A program made the position numbers and the translations under genes. DNA of 64,000 nt from Rhodococcus sp. 14-2483-1-2 (GTDB lineage Bacteria; Actinomycetota; Actinomycetes; Mycobacteriales; Mycobacteriaceae), in NCBI RefSeq assembly GCF_002259405.1, contig NZ_NPFW01000020.1, positions 1-64,000 of the forward strand, written 5' to 3'. The notes under the pieces were generated by a model. That model was given only the letters and a program-made list of their open reading frames with translations. It made no database searches and was not told the DNA's origin. Positions 32,163 to 40,267 of this stretch are shown here, piece by piece. Every line of letters starts with the position of its first letter. The first letter of the stretch is position 1.

Positions 32163-33166
32163 CCCCTACCGTGCCGCACGTCGCGGGCTGGGAGCCGGAG
32201 TCGATGCGCAAGACGATGATCGAACTGTCGGAGATCGTCGAGCGCGTCAACGGCCAGCGCACCGGAGTGCTGGAGGAGCAGGACACATTGGCCGAGACGT
32301 GGACCGGTGAGGCAGCCGAAGCCGCAGCCGAACGCGTGGTGGCCGAATGCTCCCGGATGAGCTCCGTGTGCGGTGAGATCGATTCACTCGGTAAGGCATT
32401 CGAGACCGCAGCAGGAATGGTCGACGCCGCGAAGGCGCACCTGCAGGCGCAGGTGTCGGCGGCGACGACGAGCGGGTTCGCCGTTCGGGCCGACGGTGTG
32501 GTCGACCCCGACGGGATGATCGCGTTGATACCGGACGTCTTGGGTGAAGAAAAGCTACGAAAGGCCGACGAACTGCGTTCTGCTGCAGCGCAGTTGACCG
32601 AGGATATTCAGGATGCTCTGAGGCAGGCAGAGCGGGCCGCACTCGACGCTGCTCGGCAGTTGGCCGAGCCCACGAAGTTGTTGACCGAGCTTGCGCTCGG
32701 TAGCCCGACCGGGAAGTTCGTCGAGAACCCGGACGGATCGTTCTCGTGGATGCCGGATTGGCCGACGACCGTAGCAGCGACGGTGATCGGTGGCATGACC
32801 GACGTGACGAGGAGGGCGCTGGAACTTCCAGGTGTCGGTTCCGTAGACGATGTTGCCAAGAACATCGGTCGGGGGTTGGGGGCGTTCGGGGCGGTGGCGG
32901 GAACTATTCCCTCGATTACGCACGATATCGACGAGGGGGTGAGCCCCACCGAGGCGATCGCGGTCAACACGGCGAGTACCGCCGCCGGCCTCGCAGCTGC
33001 GACCTACGTGACCGGCGCCCTGGCGGGACTCGGTGGTGCCGCGGGTTCGGTGTTCCCCGGGCCGGGCACGGTGGCCGGTGCTGCCGCAGGCGTCGCGTTG
33101 GGTGCCCTGGTCGGGGGCTCCGTCAGCCACGGCGTATCGAAGGTCATCGAATGGACGCTGCGATGA
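32159..33166 (+). CDS. WXG100-type N-terminus with glycine/alanine-rich C-terminal region, putative type VII substrate
   Basis: A 335-aa protein. The first 100 residues form a WXG100-like helical hairpin with the WTG turn (LAETWTGEAAEAAAERVV, about residues 42-59). A central region (about 120-200) is helical. From about 220 on there is a Gly/Ala-rich hydrophobic stretch (GAFGAVAGTI ... TAAGLAAATYVTGALAGLGGAAG ... GVALGALVGGSVSHGV) like those of polymorphic-toxin or LXG proteins that insert into membranes. No recognisable toxin domain is at the C-terminus. GTG start at 32159 overlaps the EspC-like gene's stop. The next gene, a membrane protein, starts within its own stop. Confidence 0.8.
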   Translation: MTPTVPHVAGWEPESMRKTMIELSEIVERVNGQRTGVLEEQDTLAETWTGEAAEAAAERVVAECSRMSSVCGEIDSLGKAFETAAGMVDAAKAHLQAQVSAATTSGFAVRADGVVDPDGMIALIPDVLGEEKLRKADELRSAAAQLTEDIQDALRQAERAALDAARQLAEPTKLLTELALGSPTGKFVENPDGSFSWMPDWPTTVAATVIGGMTDVTRRALELPGVGSVDDVAKNIGRGLGAFGAVAGTIPSITHDIDEGVSPTEAIAVNTASTAAGLAAATYVTGALAGLGGAAGSVFPGPGTVAGAAAGVALGALVGGSVSHGVSKVIEWTLR

Positions 33167-34080
33167 CCGATCGTGAGGACACAGGCGCGAACACGCCTGC
33201 GACAGCAAATCCGGGACCTGTGTGGGTGCGGAGGTGGCGCAGTGTCCACCTCGGCTGGCTCGCAGCGGTTTTCGGCATCTGTACGGTAGTGGTGGGACTG
33301 CTGGTTGTCGCCGTCCCTGTGATTGCCAGGACGGGCGCAGGAGGCCTCCTGACACTGTTGTGGCTCGCGTTCTTCGTGCTCCTTCCTTTGGGGATGGCTG
33401 TGCCGATGTCCGGCATCGGATCTGCACGACTGTCACGTTTCGTGCGGCGGGTCGACGTTGCAGGCGTCGGCGCAGGTTTGTCGGTGCCCGGGCGCGGGGA
33501 CTTCGTGGCGCGGGCAGGTCTGCTCGCCTTCGCGTCGGTTGTGGGCCTGTCCTACTTCGTATTCAGGGATGACGGACCGGACCTTCGCCAAGAGATGGCC
33601 GAGTTGCTGACGGCGATAGGCGCGCCGGCATGCCTGGCGTGGTTCGTTCTGGGGTTCGTTGTCGTCAACCGCACCAGGGTCTCTCTGCACCCCGAAGGTA
33701 TTGTCCGACAGATCTATCGACGTCGTGGGTGGAAGGTGTCGAACGACGTGACGGTCCTGCCCTGGAGCGACATTGCGGATCTGCGCCTGGAGGAGCATCC
33801 GAATCCAGCAGTACCGCACCGAGGTGACCTGCCGGTGATCAGAGTCCAGCGCCGATCGAGCGAGACCGACGAGCCGGAGCTGGTCATCATGGCGTGTGAG
33901 AAGAAGGTCGAACCGAATGCACTGCTCGCGCTGCTTCTGTGGTGTCGCGGCAATCCCTGGGCGCGTGAGCAACTGGGACGCGAGGATGCGCGGGAGTTAC
34001 TGCGTCCGCCCAGCCTGCGCGAGCGCATCCGCGCCGACCGTGCCGCATCGACTGTCGGTGGAAGGAGCACTGTCCAGTGA
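33163..34080 (+). CDS. Four-helix membrane protein of the type VII-associated operon
   Basis: A 305-aa protein with four predicted membrane segments at about residues 31-55, 61-80, 113-128 and 142-162, followed by a soluble domain with a PH-like strand pattern (TRVSLHPEGIVRQIYRRRGWKVSNDVTVLPWSDIADLRL). I do not recognise a named family. The ATG at 33163 overlaps the stop of the WXG100-type gene, and its end overlaps the LpqN-like gene, so all four genes should be translated together. By position it may be an immunity or localisation partner of the WXG100-type protein; this is inference. Confidence 0.82.
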   Translation: MTDREDTGANTPATANPGPVWVRRWRSVHLGWLAAVFGICTVVVGLLVVAVPVIARTGAGGLLTLLWLAFFVLLPLGMAVPMSGIGSARLSRFVRRVDVAGVGAGLSVPGRGDFVARAGLLAFASVVGLSYFVFRDDGPDLRQEMAELLTAIGAPACLAWFVLGFVVVNRTRVSLHPEGIVRQIYRRRGWKVSNDVTVLPWSDIADLRLEEHPNPAVPHRGDLPVIRVQRRSSETDEPELVIMACEKKVEPNALLALLLWCRGNPWAREQLGREDARELLRPPSLRERIRADRAASTVGGRSTVQ

Positions 34081-34607
34081 CGGTTCGAGAAAGGACGATG
34101 GAAACCTATCTCCAGCAGCAAGGTGTCGAACTGGCGCCGGTGCACCGCGACGAATGCGACAGGTTCGGGCTCGAGCTCCCGGTGCTACCGGACTGGGAGG
34201 CTGTTTCCGAGCACCACTTCCCACACGCCACCGCGGTGCTGTCCTCACCGGTGAACGCGGTCGAGGGATTCGTACCGAACGCGGTCGTTCTGGTCGGCAA
34301 ACTCAGTCGATCGGTCCATCCGGAATCGTTGCTGGACTGCGGCTTCGGTGACTCGCGGGCGCTGCCCGGCTGGGTCGAGATCGGTCACGACCGAGACTCG
34401 TTCTGCGATCTACCGGCCGTCTCGATCGCAGGTCGCTACGACTGCGACGGCCGGTTGCTCTTCGCCCGGACCCGGTACGTCGTCGTCCACCACATCGTCG
34501 ATCAGTATCTGGTGCAGGTGACGGTCACCGTGCCGGATTCACTACGGCAGACATTGTCCTGCGCTGTAGACGCATTCGTCGACGAGGTGCGCTTCGGGCG
34601 AAGCTAG
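34077..34607 (+). CDS. LpqN/LpqT-like protein without lipobox
   Basis: A 176-aa protein resembling the LpqN/LpqT family of mycolic-acid bacteria: an early LPVLPDWEAV strand, PNAVVLVGKLSRSVHPESLL, a W-x-E strand, and the late YLVQVTVTVPD pattern. Unlike the lipoproteins, this copy has no signal peptide or lipobox and starts directly with the soluble domain (GTG at 34077, overlapping the previous stop). Cytoplasmic LpqN-like proteins are common next to WXG100-type genes and may be chaperones. The stop overlaps that of the convergent MmgE/PrpD gene by 4 bases. Confidence 0.75.
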   Translation: MTVRERTMETYLQQQGVELAPVHRDECDRFGLELPVLPDWEAVSEHHFPHATAVLSSPVNAVEGFVPNAVVLVGKLSRSVHPESLLDCGFGDSRALPGWVEIGHDRDSFCDLPAVSIAGRYDCDGRLLFARTRYVVVHHIVDQYLVQVTVTVPDSLRQTLSCAVDAFVDEVRFGRS

Positions 34608-35971
34608 TGTTTGGGCAGCTCGCGCAACAGTGCCGCCACGTCCTCCGTCGCGCCGAGGGCATCGACGATGTCTTCGAGAACGGTGGTATCGGATTCGCCG
34701 ACCAAGCGAGAGATCTTGGCCCGCAGTGCGGCGCAGTCCATCGGGAAATGGTCGATGTCGCCCACTGGATTCGGGGTGGTCGCGGAGACCGTACGTCCGT
34801 CCTTGAATTCGATCGTCACCTCGGCGGCTCGACGCGCGGGCAGCAGAGCATCGAGATCGCTCGATGACGCCACGTCGACCCGAGCGCTGAACAACTCGGC
34901 CGCCGCGAAAGTCGCACCTCGAGGATCGAGAGATTCGACGTCTATCGCGTCGGACACGACGGCGGCTGCAACGACGAACGGCAGCGAGAACATGGCGCCC
35001 AGCCTGCTGGAGGGGTGTCGGCGAAACAGTGGTTCTGCCAACGAATGCGTTCGCACTCGCACATGTTCGATGTCCTCCGCGGACCATTCGGCATTCGAGC
35101 GCAGACTCTGCACGGCGTCGACGGCGGCGTGCGTGTACGAGCAGCTGGCGTGCTGCTTCGTGTAGCCCTCGAGCGTGAGCCATCGATCGCCGAGGTCCTC
35201 CGTCAGTCTGGCGGTGTTCAAGGTCCCGACAATCGCGCCCAAGGTGTGCTCGATGGCACCCGAGTTGTGCACCGCCCCCGATCGGGCCAGCCTGGCCGCG
35301 TTCAGGCCCGCCCGCGCGGCACCGCCGATCCACAGGTTGCGGGAGAAGTTTCCGTCGAGAACCACCGCCCATGGCGCTACATGAACCAGCGCAGACGAGG
35401 AGTCGATCGCTGCGGCAACCTCGTTCGCACCGGCACCGTGTATGAATGCCGCTGCCGTGGCCGCACCGGTAGCACCCCAGTGTCCATGGGTGTGCCAGGA
35501 GCTGTTGCGGTTCAGTGCCCAGCCGAATCGGGCAGCAACCTCGTATCCCGCCACGATGGCCGTCAGGAAGGTCGAACCCGAAATCGGCGTCGGTGAAAGC
35601 CTGGTCGCGGCGACAGCCGCGGGGAGCACGTGCGCAGCAGGATGACCGGCGGCGTACTTGTTCCCCTCGTCCAGTTCGAGGCAACACGATGCGATCGCGT
35701 CGAGCTCGGACGCGGTTTCGACAGTGGTACCTGCGCTCCCACCGATCGGGTGCGTCGATCCGGTCTCTGCAGCCCAGTTCCTTCGCAATTCGACCATCTC
35801 GGCGGAGCGGGCACCGGCGAGTGTGACACCCAGTAGATCGAACAGGACCAACCGAACCCGGTCGTTCAGCGGTGGGGTCAAGGGTGCGCCCCTGAGCTCG
35901 ACCATCACGGCAGCCAGACGATCGACTGCGGCAATATGTTCCGTTGAGCGAAACGCGTGTGAACCGTCCAT
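34604..35971 (-). CDS. MmgE/PrpD family protein (copy 1)
   Basis: A 455-aa member of the MmgE/PrpD family (2-methylcitrate dehydratase, cis-aconitate decarboxylase and relatives). Family marks are VLFDLLGVTLAGA, the DEGNKYAAGHPAAHVLPAAVA motif with its acidic-histidine active-site region, and the GYTKQHASCSYTHAAVDAV segment late in the chain. The ATG at 35971 was chosen because a good -35/-10 pair lies directly upstream, placing transcription start on the codon itself (leaderless). A later ATG at 35908 is possible. It is divergent from the cyclase-family gene and shares an IclR-type motif region with it. The substrate is probably a tricarboxylic or unsaturated dicarboxylic acid. Confidence 0.88.
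   Translation of the reverse strand: MDGSHAFRSTEHIAAVDRLAAVMVELRGAPLTPPLNDRVRLVLFDLLGVTLAGARSAEMVELRRNWAAETGSTHPIGGSAGTTVETASELDAIASCCLELDEGNKYAAGHPAAHVLPAAVAATRLSPTPISGSTFLTAIVAGYEVAARFGWALNRNSSWHTHGHWGATGAATAAAFIHGAGANEVAAAIDSSSALVHVAPWAVVLDGNFSRNLWIGGAARAGLNAARLARSGAVHNSGAIEHTLGAIVGTLNTARLTEDLGDRWLTLEGYTKQHASCSYTHAAVDAVQSLRSNAEWSAEDIEHVRVRTHSLAEPLFRRHPSSRLGAMFSLPFVVAAAVVSDAIDVESLDPRGATFAAAELFSARVDVASSSDLDALLPARRAAEVTIEFKDGRTVSATTPNPVGDIDHFPMDCAALRAKISRLVGESDTTVLEDIVDALGATEDVAALLRELPKH
35938..35954. promoter_or_regulatory. IclR-regulon motif, site A
   Basis: GTTCCGTTGAGCGAAAC, an imperfect inverted repeat (GTTtCGCt/GTTCCGtT arms). It lies 17-33 bases downstream of the predicted start of the MmgE/PrpD transcript, a roadblock position. 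It is one of four copies (sites A-D) near promoters of this catabolic region and nowhere else that I noticed. Confidence 0.6.
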
Positions 35972-35977
35972 TCGCGG

Positions 35978-36007
35978 ACTGTAGAAGGTGGAGAACGAAA
36001 GAGTCAA
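35978..36007 (-). promoter_or_regulatory. Sigma-70-type promoter of the MmgE/PrpD gene, probably leaderless
   Basis: On the minus strand TTGACT (36007-36002), an 18-base spacer and TACAGT (35983-35978) form a near-consensus promoter. The ATG at 35971 begins 7 bases after the -10 element, where transcription should start, so the mRNA would have no leader. Confidence 0.55.
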
Positions 36008-36079
36008 TGATCGAGACGGGTAACCAGCAGACTGCTACGCTCGTCCTAGCGTCGGCGCAACTCTCGGAGAGTCACAAGC

Positions 36080-36096
36080 GTTCCGGCTAGCGAAAC
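36080..36096. promoter_or_regulatory. IclR-regulon motif, site B
   Basis: GTTCCGGCTAGCGAAAC matches site A in 14 of 17 positions. It lies 54 bases before the cyclase-family start at 36150, so the divergent MmgE/PrpD and cyclase promoters each carry one copy. Confidence 0.6.
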
Positions 36097-36149
36097 GAAA
36101 CTACGCTGGTGTGAGGTGCCTGCTCAGCGTCGAACGAGGAGATGAAGCA

Positions 36150-36962
36150 ATGTCCGATCAACTTCTTCGTGCCGTCCAAGGGGGCGTGCACGTAGTCGAT
36201 CTCGGGAGGCAGCTGAGAGTCGGCATGCCACAGTCACCCAATCATCCGCAGTTCTGGCACACGTTGCCGCGCAGGCACGGTGACATGACCCGAGCGGATG
36301 GCGGCAGCGCCGCGAACGACATGATCACCACCGGAACGCATGTGGGCACGCATATCGACGCCCTTGCTCACGTCAGCCAGGACGGCAAACTGCACGGCGG
36401 CGCCGATGCAGGTCAGTCCTGCCTCGGTGGGAAATACGTCGAACACGGCGTGCACACCATCGAGCCCATGATCCGCCGCGGTGTGCTGCTGGACATCCCG
36501 AGGCGCCTCGGTGTCGGCCGCTGCGAGGGTGGATACGAGATCACCGTCGACGATCTCGAATCGGCCTGTGCAGCCGAGGGTGTCGAGATCGGACCTGGCG
36601 ATGTCGTCTTGATACGTAGCGGCTGGGGGCAGTTGTTCGCCGAAGGGCTGCCCTACGTCGGCGGACCGTCCGGCGTTCCCGGAGTCGGAGAAGCAGGTGC
36701 GCAGTGGCTGGCGGACAAGGGCGTACACGCTGCGGGTGCCGACACCATCGCGTTCGAGCGGCTCGCTCCCGGCAGCGGCCATGGTCTGCTACCCGCGCAC
36801 CGGGTTCTCCTGGTGGAGAGCGGAATCTACATCATCGAGGCACTCGACCTCGAAGAGCTCTCGCAGCAGGAACTCTTCGAGTTCACGTTCCTCCTCGTTC
36901 CGCTGAACATCTTCGGCGCAACGGGTTCGCCGGTCCGGCCGTTGGCGGTGAGGTCCGCATGA
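36150..36962 (+). CDS. Cyclase-family metal-dependent hydrolase
   Basis: A 270-aa protein of the cyclase/kynurenine-formamidase-like family. The metal-binding motif TGTHVGTHIDALAHVS (about residues 64-79) and the later DVVLIRSGW strand and AADTIAFE region are typical. Family members hydrolyse amides or lactone-like bonds such as N-formylkynurenine, or act on cyclic carboxamides. The ATG at 36150 has GAGGAGAT upstream. It overlaps the second MmgE/PrpD gene (ATGA). In context it may open a cyclic amide or lactone whose acid product enters the MmgE/PrpD step. Confidence 0.86.
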   Translation: MSDQLLRAVQGGVHVVDLGRQLRVGMPQSPNHPQFWHTLPRRHGDMTRADGGSAANDMITTGTHVGTHIDALAHVSQDGKLHGGADAGQSCLGGKYVEHGVHTIEPMIRRGVLLDIPRRLGVGRCEGGYEITVDDLESACAAEGVEIGPGDVVLIRSGWGQLFAEGLPYVGGPSGVPGVGEAGAQWLADKGVHAAGADTIAFERLAPGSGHGLLPAHRVLLVESGIYIIEALDLEELSQQELFEFTFLLVPLNIFGATGSPVRPLAVRSA

Positions 36963-38386
36963 CCGAACGCACTCTCGCACAGCACATGGCTCACTTCGCC
37001 GCGACCACCCGCTACCAGGATCTACCCGAGGCCGTTGTCGCCTCGGTGGGGATGCGAGTACTGGACACGCTCGGCATCGCGGTGGCCGCCACCGACCTCG
37101 ATACCAGTCGGGCCGCGACCGCGTGGGCACGAGAACAAGGTGGGTCGGCAACGGCGTCCGCCGTCGGGCTCGACGTTGCACTGCCTCCTGCCATGGCCGC
37201 CTTCGTCAACGGCGTGCTCGCACACTCGCTCGATTTCGACGACACCCATCTGCCGTCGATCCTGCACCCGAGTGCCAGTGTGGTGCCTGCGGCACTCGCG
37301 GCCGCTCAAGAGCACGGGGCCGACGGCCGAGAACTCGTACGGGGCATCGCGATCGGGCTCGAAGTCTGTGTGCGGATCGGAATGGCGGGCTTCGATCCGG
37401 AGACCAAGAATTCGGTGTTCTTCGAGCACGGTCAACACGCCACTTCCATCTGCGGTGCCATGGGCAGCGCCGTGGCTGCAGCGGTCATCGGTGGTGCATC
37501 CGAGGATCGGATCGTGGACACGATGGGTATTGCCGCGTCGATGGCGTCGGGCATCATCGAGGCCAACCGCACCGGCGGAACGGTCAAGCGTATGCACTGC
37601 GGATGGGCTGCACACTCCGCTCTGTCTGCGGCCGGGCTTGCGCGACACGGGATCACGGGACCGCCGACCGTCCTGGAAGGCCGATTCGGCTTCTTCCAGG
37701 CCTGGTTGCACGAGCCGGGTCGAGCCGACGAAATTCTGGACGGACTCGGCTCCGAGTGGGCCGTTCCCGGAATCTTCTTCAAGCCCTACCCGGCCAACCA
37801 CTTCACCCATGCTGCGATCGACGCGGGAGCAGCCCTGCGGGCGAGGGGAATCGGGCCGGAGCAGATCGAGAAGCTGGAGCTCGGAGTGCCCGCGGCGAAC
37901 CTGCGGACGATCGGCGAACCCATCGACGTCAAGCGCACGCCCGAGACCGGATACATGGCTCAGTTCAGCGGGCCCTACGCGGTGGTGGTCGGCCTGCTGG
38001 GCGGGGGCGGACTCGGTGCTGCGCTCGAGGATTACACGGACGAATTGGCGAAGTCAGCCGATCGGCGAGCGCTGATGGCCAAAGTCGACGTCGTTCCGGA
38101 TTCCCGATGCGATGCCATTTTCCCGCATCAGTTTCCAGCGGTACTGACCGCAACCCTGACCGACGGAACAGTCGTCGTCGAAGAGGTGCTGACCACCCGC
38201 GGAGGACCCCAACGGCCGCTGTCGTTCGGTGAGGTCTCGACCAAGTTCACCAGCAACGCCGGGCCGTTCCTCTCCGACGTCGAATTGAAGGAACTGGCCG
38301 GTCGATGCGATCGGCTCGGGGACCTGACCGACATCGGAACACTGCTCGCGCCGTTGACCGATCTGAAATCGTCCACGCAGCAATAG
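36959..38386 (+). CDS. MmgE/PrpD family protein (copy 2)
   Basis: A 475-aa MmgE/PrpD protein with the usual marks: VLDTLGIAVAATD near the start, the FVNGVLAHSLDFDDTHLPSILHPSA active-site motif (D-D-T-H) and the GTVKRMHCGWAAHSALSAAGLA segment. It keeps the acidic-histidine motif better than copy 1, where the matching place reads DEGNKYAAGHP, so the two copies probably act on different acids. It is translationally coupled to the cyclase gene. A perfect hairpin after the stop ends the transcript. Confidence 0.9.
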   Translation: MTERTLAQHMAHFAATTRYQDLPEAVVASVGMRVLDTLGIAVAATDLDTSRAATAWAREQGGSATASAVGLDVALPPAMAAFVNGVLAHSLDFDDTHLPSILHPSASVVPAALAAAQEHGADGRELVRGIAIGLEVCVRIGMAGFDPETKNSVFFEHGQHATSICGAMGSAVAAAVIGGASEDRIVDTMGIAASMASGIIEANRTGGTVKRMHCGWAAHSALSAAGLARHGITGPPTVLEGRFGFFQAWLHEPGRADEILDGLGSEWAVPGIFFKPYPANHFTHAAIDAGAALRARGIGPEQIEKLELGVPAANLRTIGEPIDVKRTPETGYMAQFSGPYAVVVGLLGGGGLGAALEDYTDELAKSADRRALMAKVDVVPDSRCDAIFPHQFPAVLTATLTDGTVVVEEVLTTRGGPQRPLSFGEVSTKFTSNAGPFLSDVELKELAGRCDRLGDLTDIGTLLAPLTDLKSSTQQ

Positions 38387-38394
38387 GACAGTCC

Positions 38395-38426
38395 TCGGGC
38401 ACCGTCACCCCTGTGGCGGTGCCCGA
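38395..38426. terminator. Bidirectional terminator between MmgE/PrpD copy 2 and the CitE-like gene
   Basis: Perfect 10-bp inverted repeat (TCGGGCACCG at 38395-38404 with 38417-38426) around a 12-base loop, placed between two convergent stop codons. No T tract, as is common in actinobacteria. Confidence 0.7.
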
Positions 38427-38444
38427 ACTGCGGTTTCGACCAGT

Positions 38445-39272
38445 TCAGGCCCGGGCGAGGATCTCCCGCGCGCCCCGTACCACTGCTTCGTCGACGAATC
38501 GGCCGCTGTCGTCCACGGTCGGACCGCCCTGGGCCACGTCGTAGAGTTCCACCAGTCGACGGGCCGCAGCGACATCGTCCGCCGACGGCGTGAGTGCGGC
38601 ATTGATGATCGGGACCTGGCTCGGGTGCAGTGCCGTCCGGCCGCGGAACCCCATCTGCACGAAACGTGCTGTGGTGGCGACAAATCCGTCCAGGTCGCGG
38701 AAGTCGGTCGATGTCGGAGCGATCGGCGCGGCCAGACCTGCGGCAGCGCAATCGATCACAACGCTCAGGCGGATGGCGTCGATCATCGCTTCGGTGGACT
38801 CCGAACGGGTGATCCGCAGGTCTGCGAGCAGGTCGACCTCACCGATCCCGAACGTTCGAACTCTGTTGCACCGAGCCATCTCCGGCAGAGCGCGCAAGGA
38901 GTGAGCGGTCTCGATGAGGCCGATCAGCTCGACGTCGGGGAGGTTGCGCATCTCGAGGAATTGGTCCGCACGTGTCAGTGACTCGGTCGCACACTTCGCC
39001 ACCATGATGCCGGTGACGCCGGTTCCGGCGACGGCCTCGAGATCCTGCGTCATGAACTCGGGGGTGACTCGGATCCAGATCTGGGTGCCGGTCGACGGCG
39101 TCGACTCCAACCACTGCGCGACCTCGTTGCGCGCTCGATCCTTGTCCGGCAACGGAACAGCGTCCTCGAGGTCGATGATCACCGCGTCGGTGTCTCCGTT
39201 TACTGCCTTGTCGAACAGTTCGGGTTTGTTCGCGGGGACGTAGAGGAACGATCGGGCGGAGGTAGGGATCAT
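38445..39272 (-). CDS. HpcH/HpaI aldolase / CitE-like lyase
   Basis: A 275-aa TIM-barrel lyase of the CitE group. It starts ARSFLYVPANKPELFDKA, has DAVIIDLEDAVPLPDK (metal-binding ED pair), VELIGLIETAHSL and the C-terminal GFRGRTALHPSQVPIIN. Relatives cleave citramalyl-CoA, malyl-CoA or 3-hydroxy-3-methylglutaryl-type thioesters to acetyl-CoA and a keto acid. It shares an operon with the IclR gene (ATGA overlap, both minus strand). With the CoA-transferase at 48434 it would form a CoA-activation/cleavage pair, as in itaconate breakdown. Confidence 0.88.
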   Translation of the reverse strand: MIPTSARSFLYVPANKPELFDKAVNGDTDAVIIDLEDAVPLPDKDRARNEVAQWLESTPSTGTQIWIRVTPEFMTQDLEAVAGTGVTGIMVAKCATESLTRADQFLEMRNLPDVELIGLIETAHSLRALPEMARCNRVRTFGIGEVDLLADLRITRSESTEAMIDAIRLSVVIDCAAAGLAAPIAPTSTDFRDLDGFVATTARFVQMGFRGRTALHPSQVPIINAALTPSADDVAAARRLVELYDVAQGGPTVDDSGRFVDEAVVRGAREILARA

Positions 39273-40057
39273 CGGGCTGCGCGCGCTTCCAGGATGCTGG
39301 TGATCGACTGGGCTGCCGCGACGACCTGGCCGGCGTGCACGATGTGTTCGTCGTCCGCGGACGAGGAGTAGCGGAAGGCGGGACCGGACGAGCTGACCGA
39401 TCCGAGTACGTGCCCTGCGGCGTCGAAGAACGGAGCGGCGATCGAGGCTGCACCGGTGTTTCGTTCGTTCGTCGAGGTTGCGTACCCGTTGGTGCGGATC
39501 TCGGCGAGGCGAGCGCGGAAGCGGGTCTCGTCGGCGTCGGGGGAACTGCTGCGGAGTTCCTGGAAGGCCTCCTCTGCGAATCGGTCGGGTAGAAACGCCA
39601 GGATGGCTCGGCTCGAGGCGCCCGAGTGCAGCGCGTACTGAGGCCCGATCTCGACGACCATCTTCACCTCCTGGGGGCTCTCGTACTGATCGAGATAGAC
39701 GCGGCGGTGCCCGACAAGTACCGACAGCGTTGCGGTTTCGCGTGTGTTCGCACGCAGCGCGCGCAATACCGGAGCGGCGATGGAGCGAACGTCGAGCTGG
39801 CTCCACGCCTTCGTGCCGAGTCCGATCGCCGCCGGGCCGAGTGAATAGGTCGACTCGCCCGCGACCGGCTGCACGATCGACCGCGACGCGAGCGATTGCA
39901 GAATGCGGTGCACAACAGCCTTGCTCAGGTCCAGAGTGCGGGCGATCTCGGACACGCCGAGCGCCCGGTCGGATTGCGCAAAGGCGATCAGTACATCGGC
40001 GACACGATCGGCCGACTCGGTTCCGGTCGAGGTCTCCAGTGCAGGCTTGCTGACCAT
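39269..40057 (-). CDS. IclR-family transcriptional regulator
   Basis: A 262-aa IclR protein with an N-terminal winged HTH (DVLIAFAQSDRALGVSEIARTLDLSKAVVHRILQSL, in pieces, residues 17-55) and the C-terminal effector domain (ALHSGASSRAILAFLP ... GYATSTNERNTGAASIAAPFFD). The ATG at 40057 follows AAAGGTGG at good spacing. Site C lies 27 bases upstream, so it probably controls itself as well as the divergent ABC importer genes and the MmgE/cyclase promoters. Confidence 0.92.
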   Translation of the reverse strand: MVSKPALETSTGTESADRVADVLIAFAQSDRALGVSEIARTLDLSKAVVHRILQSLASRSIVQPVAGESTYSLGPAAIGLGTKAWSQLDVRSIAAPVLRALRANTRETATLSVLVGHRRVYLDQYESPQEVKMVVEIGPQYALHSGASSRAILAFLPDRFAEEAFQELRSSSPDADETRFRARLAEIRTNGYATSTNERNTGAASIAAPFFDAAGHVLGSVSSSGPAFRYSSSADDEHIVHAGQVVAAAQSITSILEARAAR

Positions 40058-40083
40058 AAGTGCCACCTTTCGGATGTGCAGGC

Positions 40084-40099
40084 GTTCCGCTGAGCGAAC
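40084..40099. promoter_or_regulatory. IclR-regulon motif, site C
   Basis: GTTCCGCTGAGCGAAC, nearly palindromic, 27 bases upstream of the IclR ATG. Same core (GTTCCG-n4-GCGAA) as sites A and B. Confidence 0.6.
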
Positions 40100-40195
40100 C
40101 ATACCCGTAACAAGAAATTGACGGAAGAGCCTGTTCTGAGGCCGTGATGCGTGCCATACTCGATTTCAGCGAGATCAATCATCAATCTGATGGTG

Positions 40196-40208
40196 CGCTC
40201 AGCGGAAC
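40196..40208. promoter_or_regulatory. IclR-regulon motif, site D
   Basis: CGCTCAGCGGAAC is the exact complement of the first 13 bases of site C, in opposite orientation. It is 60 bases before the solute-binding protein start at 40268, with a further GTTCCGC half at about 40214. Confidence 0.55.
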
Positions 40209-40267
40209 GGTAGGTTCCGCCCAGTGGTTCGACTCGGCGCCGATGGGCGCGGAAGGCAGATTCGACA

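Noticed and set aside
39273-40178. N-terminal extension of the CitE-like lyase by several hundred residues
   Set aside because: The added part is out-of-frame IclR sequence; CitE proteins start near the ATG at 39272.
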